From contig VDFB02252616.1 of NCBI GenBank assembly GCA_007258455.2, forward strand, positions 124,541,760 to 124,605,759: 64,000 bases of DNA, written 5' to 3'. A model generated the notes under the pieces. That model saw only the letters and a program-made list of their open reading frames with translations. It did not search any database and was not told where the DNA came from. The DNA comes from Sequoia sempervirens. Taxonomy: Eukaryota; Streptophyta; Pinopsida; Cupressales; Cupressaceae. The translations under genes and the position numbers were made by a program. Shown one piece after another: positions 1 to 11,060 of the stretch (positions are counted from its first letter, which is position 1; each line of letters begins with the position of its first letter).

Positions 1-1114
1 GAAGGCTGAGTTAGAGCGAATAATATATTCGCCAGCACAGTTGACTATAATTGAGGAATCCGGCTATATTTGTGAAGGTGATTAGGACTATGCTTTTGCC
101 ATCGTTGACACTTTTAAGTGCGGATAAGCCAAATTTATCAAGCTGAGAATAATAATCCTTATGAGGGGACGATTTGTGAGTTGTTCCTTGGGTGTTTCAC
201 TGCTGTCATCACATTGTTTGTAATTGCATATTGCCATACAATTGCATAAACATAGTGCTGAAAATGCATTGTATATATATATTAACTCAAGTCTGGAAGT
301 TCGGCCAGAGCCAAAGGCTCGGCCTGAACGATTATAAAAAAAATTAAAAAAAACCGTGGACAAAGGGAAGTGATATTAATTACGCGATTACAAAAGTTAA
401 CTCACATTTGCCATAGTCGGGGACTTGGCTCTACTGTATCGAGCATTTCAATTAATCTCTGATGAGGGTTCACTAGGTCTGGAAAGATAAGTGCAGACTT
501 GAAAAGCGTTTAAGCGAAGCACTTAAGGAGATTCTGATTTCAACGAGATAAGTATTTCATGTTTGAAATAATGTTCATGAATCTTTTATGTAGTTATTAA
601 TTCATGCTTTAACATTGAGAGAGTTAATCATGTATGCTTCTAGCAATGGTATTTCTCTTTGAAATAGTTGAGTTGTATGAACTATTAAGGAATCTCTTCT
701 TAATGTGCATTAGGATGGATCAAGAGATTTCTTTCAAGAGAAGAAGAGAATAGAGACACTGCTTGCAGCCATGAGACCGAATGAATGGCTGAAGACATCT
801 CTTCGAAGAGGAAGAATTTAACCTTCAGAGGGAGTTTTGTAACTCACTGAGAAGAAGTGAAGATTACTGTATTGCAATGCTAGGTGCTAAATCCTTAGAG
901 GATCCCTTCAAGCTGCTGAGATCAGAATTGCTCAAGACTGTCATTTGGATTTGACATTGGTAGCTCCACAAACCTATTCAGAATAGAGTGATCTGAGATG
1001 AGGTTGAAGAGGACAGCCCTGAATCTCTACAGAGGTGTGCGTTGGAAACCATTTCTCTAAAGCAAGTGTTGCAGGCAATCTTGGACGATGAGGTCAGGAG
1101 GTTGATGCAAGTGC
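1..1114. other. No recognisable gene
   Basis: I see no conserved coding motif in either strand. The stretch from about 715 to 1,110 is purine-rich with many short GAAGA runs and leads directly into the truncated copia RNase H remnant. It may be decayed element sequence or a rearranged flank. Confidence 0.4.
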
Positions 1115-1579
1115 TTGAAGATTCAGAGGGAGCCTACTGAACCTAAAGAAGATGATCGAAAGAGTACCTCTGGATGTTGTTTCAGGTTGAGGTCTATGAT
1201 GATATCCTGGTGTAGCAGGAAGCAATCTTTTGTGGCACTGAGTACAACAAAAGCCGAATATATTGCAGCCTCTATGGGAGCAAGAGAAGTAGTATGGCTC
1301 CGGAAATTGCTTGTGGGATTATTTGGTGAGCCCCTGAATCCTACTATTATCCACTGTGACAATCAGAGTTGTTTTAAGCTTTCTGTGAATCCAATATTCC
1401 ATGATAAATCAAAGCATATAGAGATTCCTTACCACTATGTGAGAAACATGGTAGAAAGGAATGTGATCCAGTTGGAGTATATTAGTACAAACGATCAAAC
1501 AACAGACATTCTCACCGAGCCTCTCTCCAGAGTTAAAGTTGAACACTTAAGGAAGAAACTTGGTATGGTTGAAATGTAA
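1115..1579 (+). pseudogene. Ty1/copia RNase H domain, 5'-truncated
   Basis: This is the C-terminal RNase H part of a copia polyprotein, the domain that degrades the RNA strand during reverse transcription. Visible hallmarks, in order, are DRKSTSG, ISWCSRKQ, ALSTTKAEYIAAS, WLRKLL, IHCDNQS, HDKSKHIEI, YHYVRNMVE, DQTTDILTEPL and a terminal LGM. This matches the usual end of plant copia pol and stops at 1,577-1,579. The normal lead-in to DRKSTSG and all of reverse transcriptase, integrase and gag are absent upstream, so homology starts at about 1,145 and the methionine at 1,115 is not a true start. Downstream lie stem-loops, a polypurine tract and an LTR in the expected order. Confidence 0.93.
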
Positions 1580-1789
1580 GTTATTGTTGAGATTGAGACT
1601 CAAATTGTTTATTTTGTACTAATGTATTTAAAAGATGTTTAATGTGTAAACTCTTTTGTCATGTGTGTGACTCCATGACTTTATGGGCCCTCACCCCCTG
1701 TGTACATTATTGAAAGGTGACGATCTTTTTGATAATGAACACTTGTATTTGACATTGTAAAGTGACAACTCTACAATGATTAATTTCAC

Positions 1790-1997
1790 TATCATGATGG
1801 ATATCCTGTGACTTGATATTCGTGGATATGTCATGATAGTATCTCTTGGACATTTTAATAGATATCATGAGACTTGATATCAGTTGAAGATCATTATGAT
1901 CCTTATGGGATAATCATGGTGGATAAATGTATCCGTGGATATGCCATGATTTATTATGGTAGACATCATGAGACTTGATGTCTGTGCACATACCATA
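1790..1997 (+). repeat. Four consecutive stem-loops in copia 3' region
   Basis: Four inverted repeats follow one another: 1790-1806 with 1824-1838; 1861-1867 (GATATCA) with 1875-1881 (TGATATC); 1913-1919 (ATCATGG) with 1944-1950; and 1955-1968 with 1976-1982 plus 1991-1997 (TATGGTA/TACCATA, inner GACATCA/TGATGTC). The second and fourth share the loop TGAGACT. They lie between the pol stop and the polypurine tract, in sequence that would be the transcript 3' region. Confidence 0.75.
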
Positions 1998-2117
1998 ATG
2001 AAGATGTGTTATGAAGAATTTCAAGTGACTTGACTCTCTTAGAAGCATACCATATCTTCTGATATCACGAGTAAGGTGATATCACTATATACTTGGTTAG
2101 TGTTATCTTCCCTAGCT

Positions 2118-2126
2118 AAGAGGGAG
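2118..2126 (+). promoter_or_regulatory. Polypurine tract of copia element
   Basis: AAGAGGGAG sits immediately before the TG of the 3' LTR, where plus-strand DNA synthesis is primed in LTR retrotransposons. Confidence 0.85.
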
Positions 2127-2170
2127 TGTTGAAATATGGTAGCTTCGGTTAGATATAGAAATGATGATCA

Positions 2171-2224
2171 TATGTGTGTGTGTATATATGTCAGTATGTA
2201 CTGACATATGTATACACACATATA
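2171..2224. repeat. Foldback in copia LTR, 26-bp arms
   Basis: Arms 2171-2196 and 2199-2224 pair at 23 of 26 positions around a 2-nt loop. ATGATGAT at 2161-2168 and ATCATCAT about 20 bp beyond the right arm could extend the stem outward. The arms are TG/CA-rich. Confidence 0.75.
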
Positions 2225-2501
2225 CATATTAATTGTATACATCATCATTTATATCGAAATCTACTACATTCCAATTATATTATCGATCTGCATTTAGAGG
2301 TTATTAATTGCAGATTATTAGTATTTCATGTTTCATATAGGATCCCGATTGAGCATCATTATCAATGATCATTTCCAGATTGGATATTATTTATTTGTGC
2401 AAGATAAAATCAGATCGAACTTAGTAAGCATTTATGTTTATTAAGTAACTAACTCCGAATTGGTGATCGGGTGTTTAGTTAGTCGAAAAGGCATGATCCA
2501 T

Positions 2502-2568
2502 GAGACACGTCCCATGAGTGGACATGCCTCCACTTCGTGGAGACATGTCCGCTCATGGGACGTGTCTC
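2502..2568. repeat. Near-perfect hairpin in copia LTR, 32-bp arms
   Basis: Arms 2502-2533 and 2537-2568 are complementary at 30 of 32 positions with a 3-nt loop (TTC). One of the two mismatches would be a G-U pair in RNA. The GC content is well above the surroundings. Confidence 0.9.
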
Positions 2569-2776
2569 CCATTTGATATTTAATGCAGATCCGATCCACA
2601 TTTGAAGACATCGAAATCAATAAATGTTCTGCTCTTGTAAATCGAATACCATTAAAGAAAAATTCAGACTTGTGAATTCATGATCAGTATTTTTCAATAT
2701 TGATTTGGCATCAACTTCATATTTATCAAGTTCAATATTCTGATTATAATCTGAAAGAAATTTAATCTTTTCAACA

Positions 2777-3072
2777 AGGTTCCAAAATTTGAAGAGGAAG
2801 ATGCAAGAACCCAATAAGAGCAGCCTTCCTCCTTTGAAATTTCACCTTGTCTTAAAGTGGAGGCCAAAATATAGATTCATCTATACAAGGGTTAAATTGG
2901 TGCGAAGAAACTTGACCATTGGTTGGCTTAACTAGAGTTATGTTTCAATTTGCATCCTTTTCATGAATACAATAAATATCTTTTGCAAGACTAAAGATCT
3001 GTCATGCTTTAACCTGGTTTGAGATTTATGCTTAATTGTTTAGCATTGAGAAAGTTGACCCCAATAAGTAAA
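2777..3072. other. No recognisable gene
   Basis: This is the flank between the copia LTR and the gypsy gag remnant. It may be 5' gag sequence too decayed to read. Confidence 0.4.
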
Positions 3073-4018
3073 TGGATCGAATTCAAGTCATTAATAAAGA
3101 AGCAATTTCATCCTATATGATATGAAGTTGATAGATATGTTGGTTTACAATACATAAAGCAAAGACAAGATCAAAATGTGCAAGTCTATACAAGTGAATT
3201 TTGCAAGAGGGCAGTTCAAATGTGAAGGGATATCATGGATCACAGTGCTTGTGAAGTACCTAGGTGGGCGGCATACTCACATAAGGAGGCCAATTTTGAT
3301 GGCCAAAACTAAAGAAATTGGTTAGTTTTGTTGTCAAGTCCACTATCTTAAGTTGGACAAGCAAGATGATCCCTCTTCAAATTAGTAGAAATCACAAGGT
3401 GAAACTTCTAACTCCATGGGCAAAGGAAAATAGGAAGATAAGCATAATTGTTAAAAAGGAAATTAAACATTGCGGCATTGTGAAGTTGATGACCATACAA
3501 ATGAAGTATGTTGAAAATTGCACCTTGGAATGGTGAGAAGAAGAATAAGAAGGTTTTAACTTCTTTTCAAGGACAAGAGATGGATGCAATTTTGAGGTAG
3601 ATGAGAGGATAGTTTGTTCCTCAGCTTGCCAAGATGTATGTTTGAACAACAATGACGCTCTTGAGAAAAATGAATTGACAAAGTATTATTATATCAAAAT
3701 TGAAATTATAAAAATGAAAGTTGATGCTCACTTTGATCTCACTCTTAGGCAAATTTGATTTCTAAACGGTTAGTAAACAAATTGGGGTTTGAAGTGTATG
3801 ATCATCATTGTCATTATTCCTTGGGATGTGTGAAAGGAGTTGAGAGAGGGGTAACAAAGCAATGTAAGGTAAAGTTTGCTATTAACAAGCATCTCATTGA
3901 TAAGGTCATTGTGGAAGTTGTGCCTCTTGATGTTTGTTGTGTTATATTTGGCAGCCCTTATACGCATTTGAGAGATGAAATCTCATCAAGGAGACTTAAC
4001 CATAGTTATCAAATCTAG
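3073..4018 (+). pseudogene. Ty3/gypsy gag-protease remnant
   Basis: From 3073 one frame reads like a retrotransposon gag (WIEFKSLIKKQF, then VDRYVGLQYIKQ, then QVYTSEFCKRAVQM) with in-frame stops. At 3755-3990 a second block matches the gypsy aspartic-protease region: ANLISKRLVNKLGF, VTKQCKVKFAIN, VVPLDVC, IFGSPYTHLRD. The catalytic Asp-Ser-Gly motif that should precede ANLIS is not intact. Known family role: capsid protein and polyprotein processing in the cytoplasm. Reverse transcriptase and integrase are missing, so this is dead sequence. It may belong with the LTR at 5106-5472, which lies in the same orientation. Confidence 0.75.
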
Positions 4019-5092
4019 ATGGATTTTGGATCCAAATTGTTTGGATCAGGTGGATTTGTTTGATTTGGGTCTGGACTTTTAAATTCCTATAGAAAATTTA
4101 CCCATATTTTGAAAATTCTGAAAATTCGATTTTTGCGCCTCTTGAATGAATCAGTAATATCGAACCTATTAACTATTAACTTAAACAATATTGGTTGGTA
4201 AAAGAGATCCGAACCCTCATTGATTCATGTTTGTCAAGCAAAGAGATTGATAAATGCTAGTGGCAAGCTTTCCTTGCTTCTTTTCAGAGATAAGCAAGAT
4301 AATGAAGCTCTTCAATGCAATACTTCTCCTATGATGTTTTCTAACAAAGAGAAAAATAAAATAGAATATATGTTGCAACACTTCTGATCTGTAAATTGAT
4401 GGGATATTAAGCTCTTTCACTACAGATTATAAAGACCAACTCTAAAACATGTCCAATTTTCGATTGGCAACTTCAGAATAAAAAATTAGTATTGTTCAAC
4501 TAATAATGCAAGAAAATATGAAAAAACAACCGAAAGGGATTAATCATAGTATAAGCAAACATGGACAATGATTGAACACAACAAATACACATACAAAACT
4601 TATAAATGGGAAAAAAACTCTAGTAAGATCGATCCAAAACTCCTCATGCCACTATATTCTTAGTCTCTACAGTATATTAATGTGCCAAGAATTGATTGGA
4701 ACCTGTGGCATCAACAACACCAAGCTCCACCACTTGTACATGTTTTGTAATTCCATGGCTTTTCCTAGTCTTTTCTCACAACACTAAAAAAATGAACATA
4801 TAGGAAGGTATCTACAAGAGCTAATCCATTCACAAAGCCTTATGTATGTTAAAATAACATCTCCAATCTTGCTCACAAAGTTTTGGAGAGGAAGAGACAT
4901 TGTTTACAACAGATAGCCTTCTTTTACGGACAAAATAGATGAAATGACCACCTCATCCAGATAGGTGGTTTCACAATTGTTAGGTTGGTTGCCAAACTAC
5001 TAAGGCAGTTTCTAAACCCTCGAGGACCCATTCATGCTCTTATGCATTCATTCATGCATCCTTCATCAGTTTTTAACTACTCCCCAAGTTCA
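4019..5092. other. No recognisable gene; probable element remnant
   Basis: No domain is readable. It runs from the end of the protease remnant to a polypurine tract, so it is most simply decayed internal sequence of the same gypsy element, with pol deleted. Confidence 0.4.
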
Positions 5093-5096
5093 TCTT

Positions 5097-5105
5097 AAGG
5101 GGAGG
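5097..5105 (+). promoter_or_regulatory. Polypurine tract
   Basis: AAGGGGAGG lies directly before the TGTTGG start of the next LTR. Confidence 0.75.
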
Positions 5106-5472
5106 TGTTGGAGTATTATGCTAATCATCTAATTAATTAATTAGATCACCTATTACTTTATTCACTTAAGCTAAACTTAGGAATGCATATTTAATTATTA
5201 GATTGGCTAATAAAGCACATGTTGTCTCATTGCATAGGATGGTGACACTTGTCATAGGCTAATTTAATCTTCACCTAGGGTTTAGATCTAGGGTTTCTAT
5301 CTCCTTTTCATAAGGATTGATTCTACATTGTAATTTTCATCTAGGTTATTTTGCATCAATACAATTCTCAGGTTATTGAGCACAATCAGGCTTGTTGATC
5401 TTCTTTATTGTGATAGGTTATTGCTTGTAGTTGATTTTCTGGGTTCTGTGGGTTGAATCAGCAACTCCTACA
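5106..5472 (+). mobile_element. LTR, 367 bp, 3' end of a gypsy-like remnant
   Basis: It opens TGTTGGAGT after a polypurine tract and closes ACTCCTACA, inverted at 8 of 9 positions. A polypurine tract on its left makes it a 3' LTR rather than a 5' one. An (ATTA)n run lies near its start. No partner LTR is in the window. Confidence 0.7.
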
Positions 5473-6510
5473 ATTTTGTATGCAATTCTTCAGTGTTTGA
5501 AGCATTTGGGCTTCTTGTTAGGCACTATTGAATTCATGAGTCTCTATATCCTTCCTTGTAAATATGTTTTTGGGGGTTCCTTTCTGTGGATTGTGATTGT
5601 AATTGTGCTAATTTGCTACAGTCAAGTGGTCTTTGATGTGTTAAAGTACAATTGGGGGTATCTATAGTGGCAATATTGTATGCATGTTTGGGCATCAAGA
5701 ATAGTGCGTAAGATGTCCATGAAGGCTTTTTCGCAGGTAGTAAGCCTGTATAACCAGAAAGAAGGTAGTTGTAATAAGAGAGGACCTCAACTTTTGGAGT
5801 TTTCATCCACATTGGGTTTCTCCAGGCCATTTCTTGTGTAGTAGAAGCTTGTCATTATACATTTTCTCTCCGTTCACTTGATCTTCTTCCTTTACTTATT
5901 TGCACGCTAAACAATTTACAAATTAAAGCTTTAGGTTTGTTTTTAAGCCTATTTTTACTTCAAAACAGCAAGTATGATAGGTCTAGATTGAAATAGTTGT
6001 GTTGGTGAAGCATGGCGTGGAATATCCACCCTATTTATGGATCAATTCTTGATTGGATTGCTGAGTTTAGAAAGAATGGGAATTCTTTAATTAAAGTTAA
6101 TTATTAATTCTAATTAACTTCATATACTAATACAGCCCTCGAAGTCTGTTTCATTCATCCATTATGGCATAGTGTGAATCTCAAATTTCAACAGTTGATG
6201 CCTTTTATTGCTAGTCATATATTTTTAGTTTGTATGCCAAATAATAGCTTTTGTTGGTTATTTAATGAATTTAGTATCTATGGGAGCACTCACATACTCT
6301 GCAATTATTTCTTTTTATTTCAGACCATTCTTTCCTGGCTATAATTCAGTCTCAACTTCATTTTATATTGTCGCCTTGAAACATAGCTACTTACGCTACA
6401 TGCACACTGCTTCTTATCAATTTTATCGATTAACATCAATTCCTTTTATCTTTTTAAATATGGTGCTATTATTAATCATTTAGCTTGTAAATGTCTTTGA
6501 TGCTGTGCAG
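5473..6510. other. Unassigned; probably intron of the host gene
   Basis: No exon could be identified with confidence. The interval leads into a splice acceptor at 6509-6510. If the exons at 6511-7585 belong to one gene, this and the LTR debris upstream would be part of a long intron, as is common in gymnosperms. Confidence 0.4.
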
Positions 6511-6676
6511 GGTATGAATCCAATTACTCGTTTTTTCCCAGGATCAACTTCCATCTCTGATTCATCTGCAGACTTGTATTTATCTGCTAATGACCCCAAT
6601 CATGATGAAACAACACATGACTACAAAAGTTTGAGAGAAGAATATATGGATGAAATTGCTGAAAACAGTACAACAG
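6511..6676 (+). CDS. Penultimate exon of a Y-family DNA polymerase eta-like gene
   Basis: The exon is bounded by an acceptor (TGTGCAG) and a donor (CAACAG/GTATTT). It reads GMNPITRFFPGS, then an acidic Ser/Asp-rich stretch. ITRFF resembles a PCNA-interacting (PIP-like) core. It ends in phase 1 and joins in frame to the exon at 7032 with a GGC glycine codon spanning the junction. Upstream exons with the catalytic domain should lie to the left but none is visible in the window, so the gene continues beyond it or is truncated. Assignment to polymerase eta rests on the next exon and is moderate. Confidence 0.6.
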
Positions 6677-7031
6677 GTATTTGAAAAAGAGCATTTATCA
6701 TGATTCTTTTGAATGTATTCTATTTAGTATTTTGTCATAAAGACTAAATCTATATTTCAGTATTTGGGCTCACCAGTGTTTTATAGCTAGTATGTGTTAA
6801 TAGTTTTTCTTGCACACAAGCGATCATGGCTTTAGATAATTCATACAAAGAAGTTTAACAGTTAATACCAGTTGAAAGTTCTTTTCTTGCACCATATCAG
6901 TCATTAGCAGCTAAGAGCTGTTGATATTTTATTCCCTTTCTTCACAAATAGCAAGAATATCTTCTTATATGACTACCTGTTAAGAGTATATGATCATGGG
7001 TTGACAGTTGATTCTAATGTTTCTTGGGCAG
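6677..7031 (+). other. Intron, 355 bp, GT-AG
   Basis: It starts GTATTT, ends TTGGGCAG and is AT-rich. The reading frame is preserved exactly across it, which supports both splice sites. Confidence 0.65.
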
Positions 7032-7585
7032 GCATCCAACCCGATATTTTTCAGATGGAAATTAACACAAATGAGGATTGTGTTAGTAATTGTACTTGTA
7101 CGGAAGCAGAGGATACACGTTCAGTAGCTGGGGTATCAAAGAATAATGGAGAGCCAGGAGAAATTCTTAATCAAGTTAAAGACGAAGTGGTCCTGTTTGA
7201 ACATTTTCAAGTACCTTCTGATGAGAATTGTGATGGGCGTGCTAACAGCTTAAACCAGCCAACCAAGAATCCTCTACCTTGTTCTAAAATTGTATCAAGA
7301 AAGAAAATGCGTCATCTTGAAACAAAACTGGACAAGAAAGTGGTTTCCTTAAAATTGGAGGATATTTGGAAAAAGAGTGGAGATGCTTCATCCACTGTAT
7401 CAAGTATTCAACAAATTGAAAACCAGAAATGGTATTACAAACCAGAGGAGATTGACGAGTCAATTCTTACAGAACTTCCTGAAGAAATTCAGCTTGAGCT
7501 TCGTAGTAGCTTAAGACTCAAGCATCAGCGCACGATTAAATGTCCTACAATTGGTGACTATTTTAAATATAAGTCAAACTCCTAG
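7032..7585 (+). CDS. Last exon of a DNA polymerase eta-like protein (C-terminus)
   Basis: It encodes about 184 residues to a TAG stop at 7583-7585. Most is acidic and low in recognisable motifs, with a basic patch (SRKKMRHLETKLDKK). The end is informative: IDESILTELPEEIQLEL resembles a ubiquitin-binding motif (the LP and EIQ-EL core), and the last residues, PTIGDYFKY, resemble a PIP box for PCNA. That pairing near the C-terminus is known from Y-family translesion polymerases; plant polymerase eta bypasses UV lesions in the nucleus. The frame has no stop and normal codon use, so it looks functional, unlike the elements around it. Alternatives are another PCNA-binding repair factor or a REV1/iota-like protein. 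Confidence 0.6.
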
Positions 7586-7890
7586 ACAACCGGAATTCTT
7601 GGTTCTTGTCTAAACAAACTGTAAGTCATGAAGTTAAAGCACTTTGTATATATTTGTTTATTTTTAGCCTGCTTGTTCCAATAATATTCTGTCTGTCTTC
7701 CTTCAGTACTCATCAATGTAATGTGTCCATGATGGCTGTCCTTCTTCAGTTGAGACAATATAATCAAGTCTGTAACGTTGCTTTGTCCAAATAGCTCATG
7801 CATCCACTCAACATATGTCTGGTGGACTGGTACCATATGTGATCTTTTATTAAAAATTGCTTTTCACTTAAGCATAATAAAAATATTGTC
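7586..7890 (+). other. Probable 3' UTR with a possible intron
   Basis: After the stop there is a good donor (ACT/GTAAGT, about 7619-7625) and a pyrimidine-rich acceptor (CTTCCTTCAG, ending near 7706), consistent with an intron in the 3' UTR. AATAAA-like signals follow near 7,876. This is inference from sequence only. Confidence 0.35.
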
Positions 7891-9430
7891 ATAAACTGTC
7901 AATAATGTCAGAATTTTGGGTCCTGGAAAGGTACATATGCAAGGTCAGAAGACTATCCTATATGTACAATAAGCATGGGCGGTCATTCTTCCATAGACCA
8001 TGAAAAAGCCCCAATGCGATTCTCCTCTTTTTGACCTCATGGGGAAATGGTGATGCAAAGAACTTAAGGGATATTACATGGGTGAATTTTTCCGGAAGTG
8101 AAAATGTGTGCAGAACCTGCTCAAAAATATGTGCAAAATCTGCTCAAAAATGGAGAAAGGGAAAAATTTCTCTTAAAGTTATTCCACAAAAACAAATCAC
8201 ATAAGTAAAGCTTTCCTGAGTGCAGAATGGCTGTTAATACAAAACAGTTGACCCATCTATGGAGCTGGTAGCAGAAACTTCCACTGCAACTGAATGACAT
8301 AACAGTCAGAGGAGCAATATTGAAGGCAAAACATTTAGATTTAATAAGACGATAACATAAAATATTTTCAAAACCAATAATGAACAGAACAATTTTAAAC
8401 AATATCACCACAATAACCAGGGAAGATAGAACAACTGATGATAAAGATACCTGGGTCGTACCTCAGTAGCCAAAAAGCCTCTTAGTTGAAAAGAAAGAAG
8501 CATTATTTTTGCTTTCTAGGAATAAGATGTATCTTCTTGGAAAGCATGTGCCACTATCTAGACCAATTTCAGTTACTAACTTCCATTGTTTTAAAGTCAA
8601 AATTGCTTTGAACATGCAGTTTCCTTGTTATTCGCCTAGCTCAACCTGCTCACATTTGCACAGATAAAAGATGTCAGATCTCAATTTGATGTCATTCATG
8701 AGCATATTTAGCATATGTTAGTGCTCCTATTTTGTATTGTGATTATTTTTCTAGCATTTGAAAATTTTATGTTGTTTTTAACTCTTTTCCTACATTCCAC
8801 AGCATTTCAAGCACAGGGGCAGCAGTCTGGGGGGCAATTTTTACATTTTACAAGACATCAAAATTCAAGGATACAACATCCATATGTATCAAATTTGAGA
8901 TTCAACGTTCAATGTTCATTGATTCAAGTATAGGAGCAATAAAAAAATAGATATTTCACTGTTTTCATGTTATGACAAAAGGCCCCAAGGCAACAAAATC
9001 ATAAATGACAGAATGTCCCATAATAGGCATAGCAATAAGATTATAGATATAAAAAGTATAGTACTAATTACAGCTATGACTTATTTGGGCCATCAATATC
9101 GAAATTGGCCTTTGACTTTGAGTCATCATCTATATCAAGTTGTAATTCATTCAATGAGATCCCAATCAATCCCTCCAACACACAATCTACAAATTGAATG
9201 TATAATTGATAGTGCAATGTCAATTGTCAAATTATGAATGTTTTTGATTAACGATAAATCAAAATGGTTTATATCATAGTGTTGTACCCAAATTAATTTT
9301 TTTGCTTCACTAAGGCATTTTGCTTAATTGAGTCTTAATCTTGTTTAAGTGATGTCAGAAGGTCATTTTTGGACTTTTTAAATATGGAGTTTGTGTCAGT
9401 TTCATGTCAGTCTGTTACTGAAGAAACTCA
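7891..9430. other. No recognisable gene
   Basis: The sequence is AT-rich and non-coding. A short tandem duplication (GCTCAAAAAT with flanks, unit about 24 bp) lies near 8,105-8,152. Nothing else is supported. Confidence 0.45.
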
Positions 9431-9439
9431 ATAAAAGTG

Positions 9440-10570
9440 AAAATCTGAAGGAAAATCATCAAAATTTTCTCTCTGAAGAGGGGAGCACATTTTCAAAAAG
9501 GCGCCCTATCTTTTAGGGGCTCAGATCTTGTTTTTAGGGTTTGCCACCTCCAGCAAGCATTTGTTCGACATCACGTTAGCTTCGCAACGAGCTATTAAGC
9601 TTATCAAACAGACCTGTTTCGTGCAAGTTACAGAAGATATAGTACAAAACGAGATGAACGACAAAATTGGTTAACACTGAGAAAAAGAGTAGCTTTTGAA
9701 AAAGGTGCCCATCTTTTTGAGGTGTCAAATAAAGATTTTTGACTAAAGGCTACCTGAGATGTTTGTCTCACATTTGTTCAGGCTTCGTGACGCATCTGTT
9801 AGTGGGTGAATCTGAGTTACCAAAATGCCTGAGCCAGAGGTTAAACATGGGGTCAAATCTTGGTCAAAATATCAAGGAATAAGCAAAAGAGCAAATTTTC
9901 AGAAAAGCGCTTGAGCTTTTGAAGCCTTTAATGTCTTTTTTTGAATGTTCTCAGATATTCAGCTTCTTCGTGTTACGTTAAGCTTTCGGTTGCCTATCTC
10001 CGTCAGATCAGAAGATGACTTGTCAGCGTGCAATCGGAGTTTTAGTGTTATTTTGGTCAGTTCCATAAATGGCTAAGTCTGAAGGAAAAAGAGCAACTTT
10101 TCAAAAAGGCACCCTTGTTTTTCACCCCTCAAATGATGTTTTCTGGAGAAATGTGTCTTTGCAGCTGTCATATGGAATGAGGTCAACTCCGTAGTGAGCT
10201 TGTGATCTAGTCCTGAAACTTGGACAATTAGAAGTTATGAAGGATTTGCTTTTCCCTTCGTACGAGATGGAGATGAGTAAATTTGGCTAAGTTTGAGAAA
10301 AAGAGCAACTTTTCAAAAAGGCGCTTGGATTTTTAACCCTTCAGACCTTAGTTTTATGATATTCAGTCTCAAGGTATCTTTTGATCAGTTTTTGTCCTGC
10401 TTTGCGATGCACCCGTCTGCCAGCCAATCGGTGAAATCAATTAGCCAGTGTCAGAGGTTGAACAGAGGTTCTGAAAGAGGTTCAAATCCAAATTTTCATC
10501 AAAATTGGCTAAGTGTGGAAAATGCCTAGAGAGGTCAAAGTTGATTTTTCAAAAGAAGTTGACTAGTGCG
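9440..10570 (+). repeat. Degenerate tandem array, unit about 205 bp, six copies
   Basis: The block TTTTCAAAAAGGCGC and its variants recur near 9491, 9695, 9897, 10099, 10310 and 10547. Each is followed by a T-rich part and then a GC-richer part containing a GCTTCGTGACGC-like core. Four of the five spacings are 202-211 bp and the last is longer. Non-coding tandem arrays are a known feature of Tat-lineage gypsy elements, and the array lies upstream of an element ORF in the same orientation. Confidence 0.75.
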
Positions 10571-10629
10571 CCCTAACTTGAGTTCTGACTTCAGTTGGAC
10601 TGAACGATTTCTGGGTTGTCATCTCCAGT

Positions 10630-11060
10630 TAACATTTTGGCATGTTAAGTGTTCTTTCAGTTTGCATGTCGAGTTAACTTGTTCGCATGTCTAGTTAACT
10701 GACTTTGCATGTCGAGTTAACTAGTTTGCATGTCCACTTAACAAAAGTGCATGTCAAAAGCCAACTTGAGTTTGAATGCATGACGCATTAATTGAAGTTT
10801 TGTGAATTTGGCGCTTCACTTTAGATTGTCAACTTTAGTCTTCAAAATGGATGCTTTAGTTAAGATTCTTAACTAAAGATTTAAAGCATGAATTTAAACC
10901 ATGTGAAGTATGGCGAATTCAATATGAATTGTCAATTGAAGCTTAATTTGCATGATGCTTTAAATAGATTTTGCAACTGAAGTCTTAATAAGGCGACTTT
11001 AGTTCTAAAGCATGGTGCTTTATTTAGCTCATTTTAGTCTTCAGTTAACTAAATTGAGGT
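10630..11060 (+). repeat. Cluster of AGTTAACT-type repeats
   Basis: Short units built on GCATGTCGAGTTAACT recur at roughly 24-bp spacing between about 10,665 and 10,760, with variants before and after. The same GTTAACT core reappears at 14,815-15,045. Confidence 0.6.

Larger units (their letters stand above)
2127..2776 (+). mobile_element. 3' LTR of Ty1/copia element
   Basis: The LTR opens with TGTTGAAA directly after a polypurine tract and closes with TTTCAACA, a perfect 8-bp terminal inverted repeat of TG...CA type, giving 650 bp. It follows a copia RNase H in the right orientation. The 3' end was chosen from that inverted repeat; no second LTR is in the window to confirm it. Two long foldbacks lie inside it. 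Confidence 0.75.

Noticed and set aside
5431..5830. Open frames on both strands just upstream of the host exons
   Set aside because: They begin in the LTR, are hydrophobic or low in hallmarks, and I could match no polymerase eta region to them.
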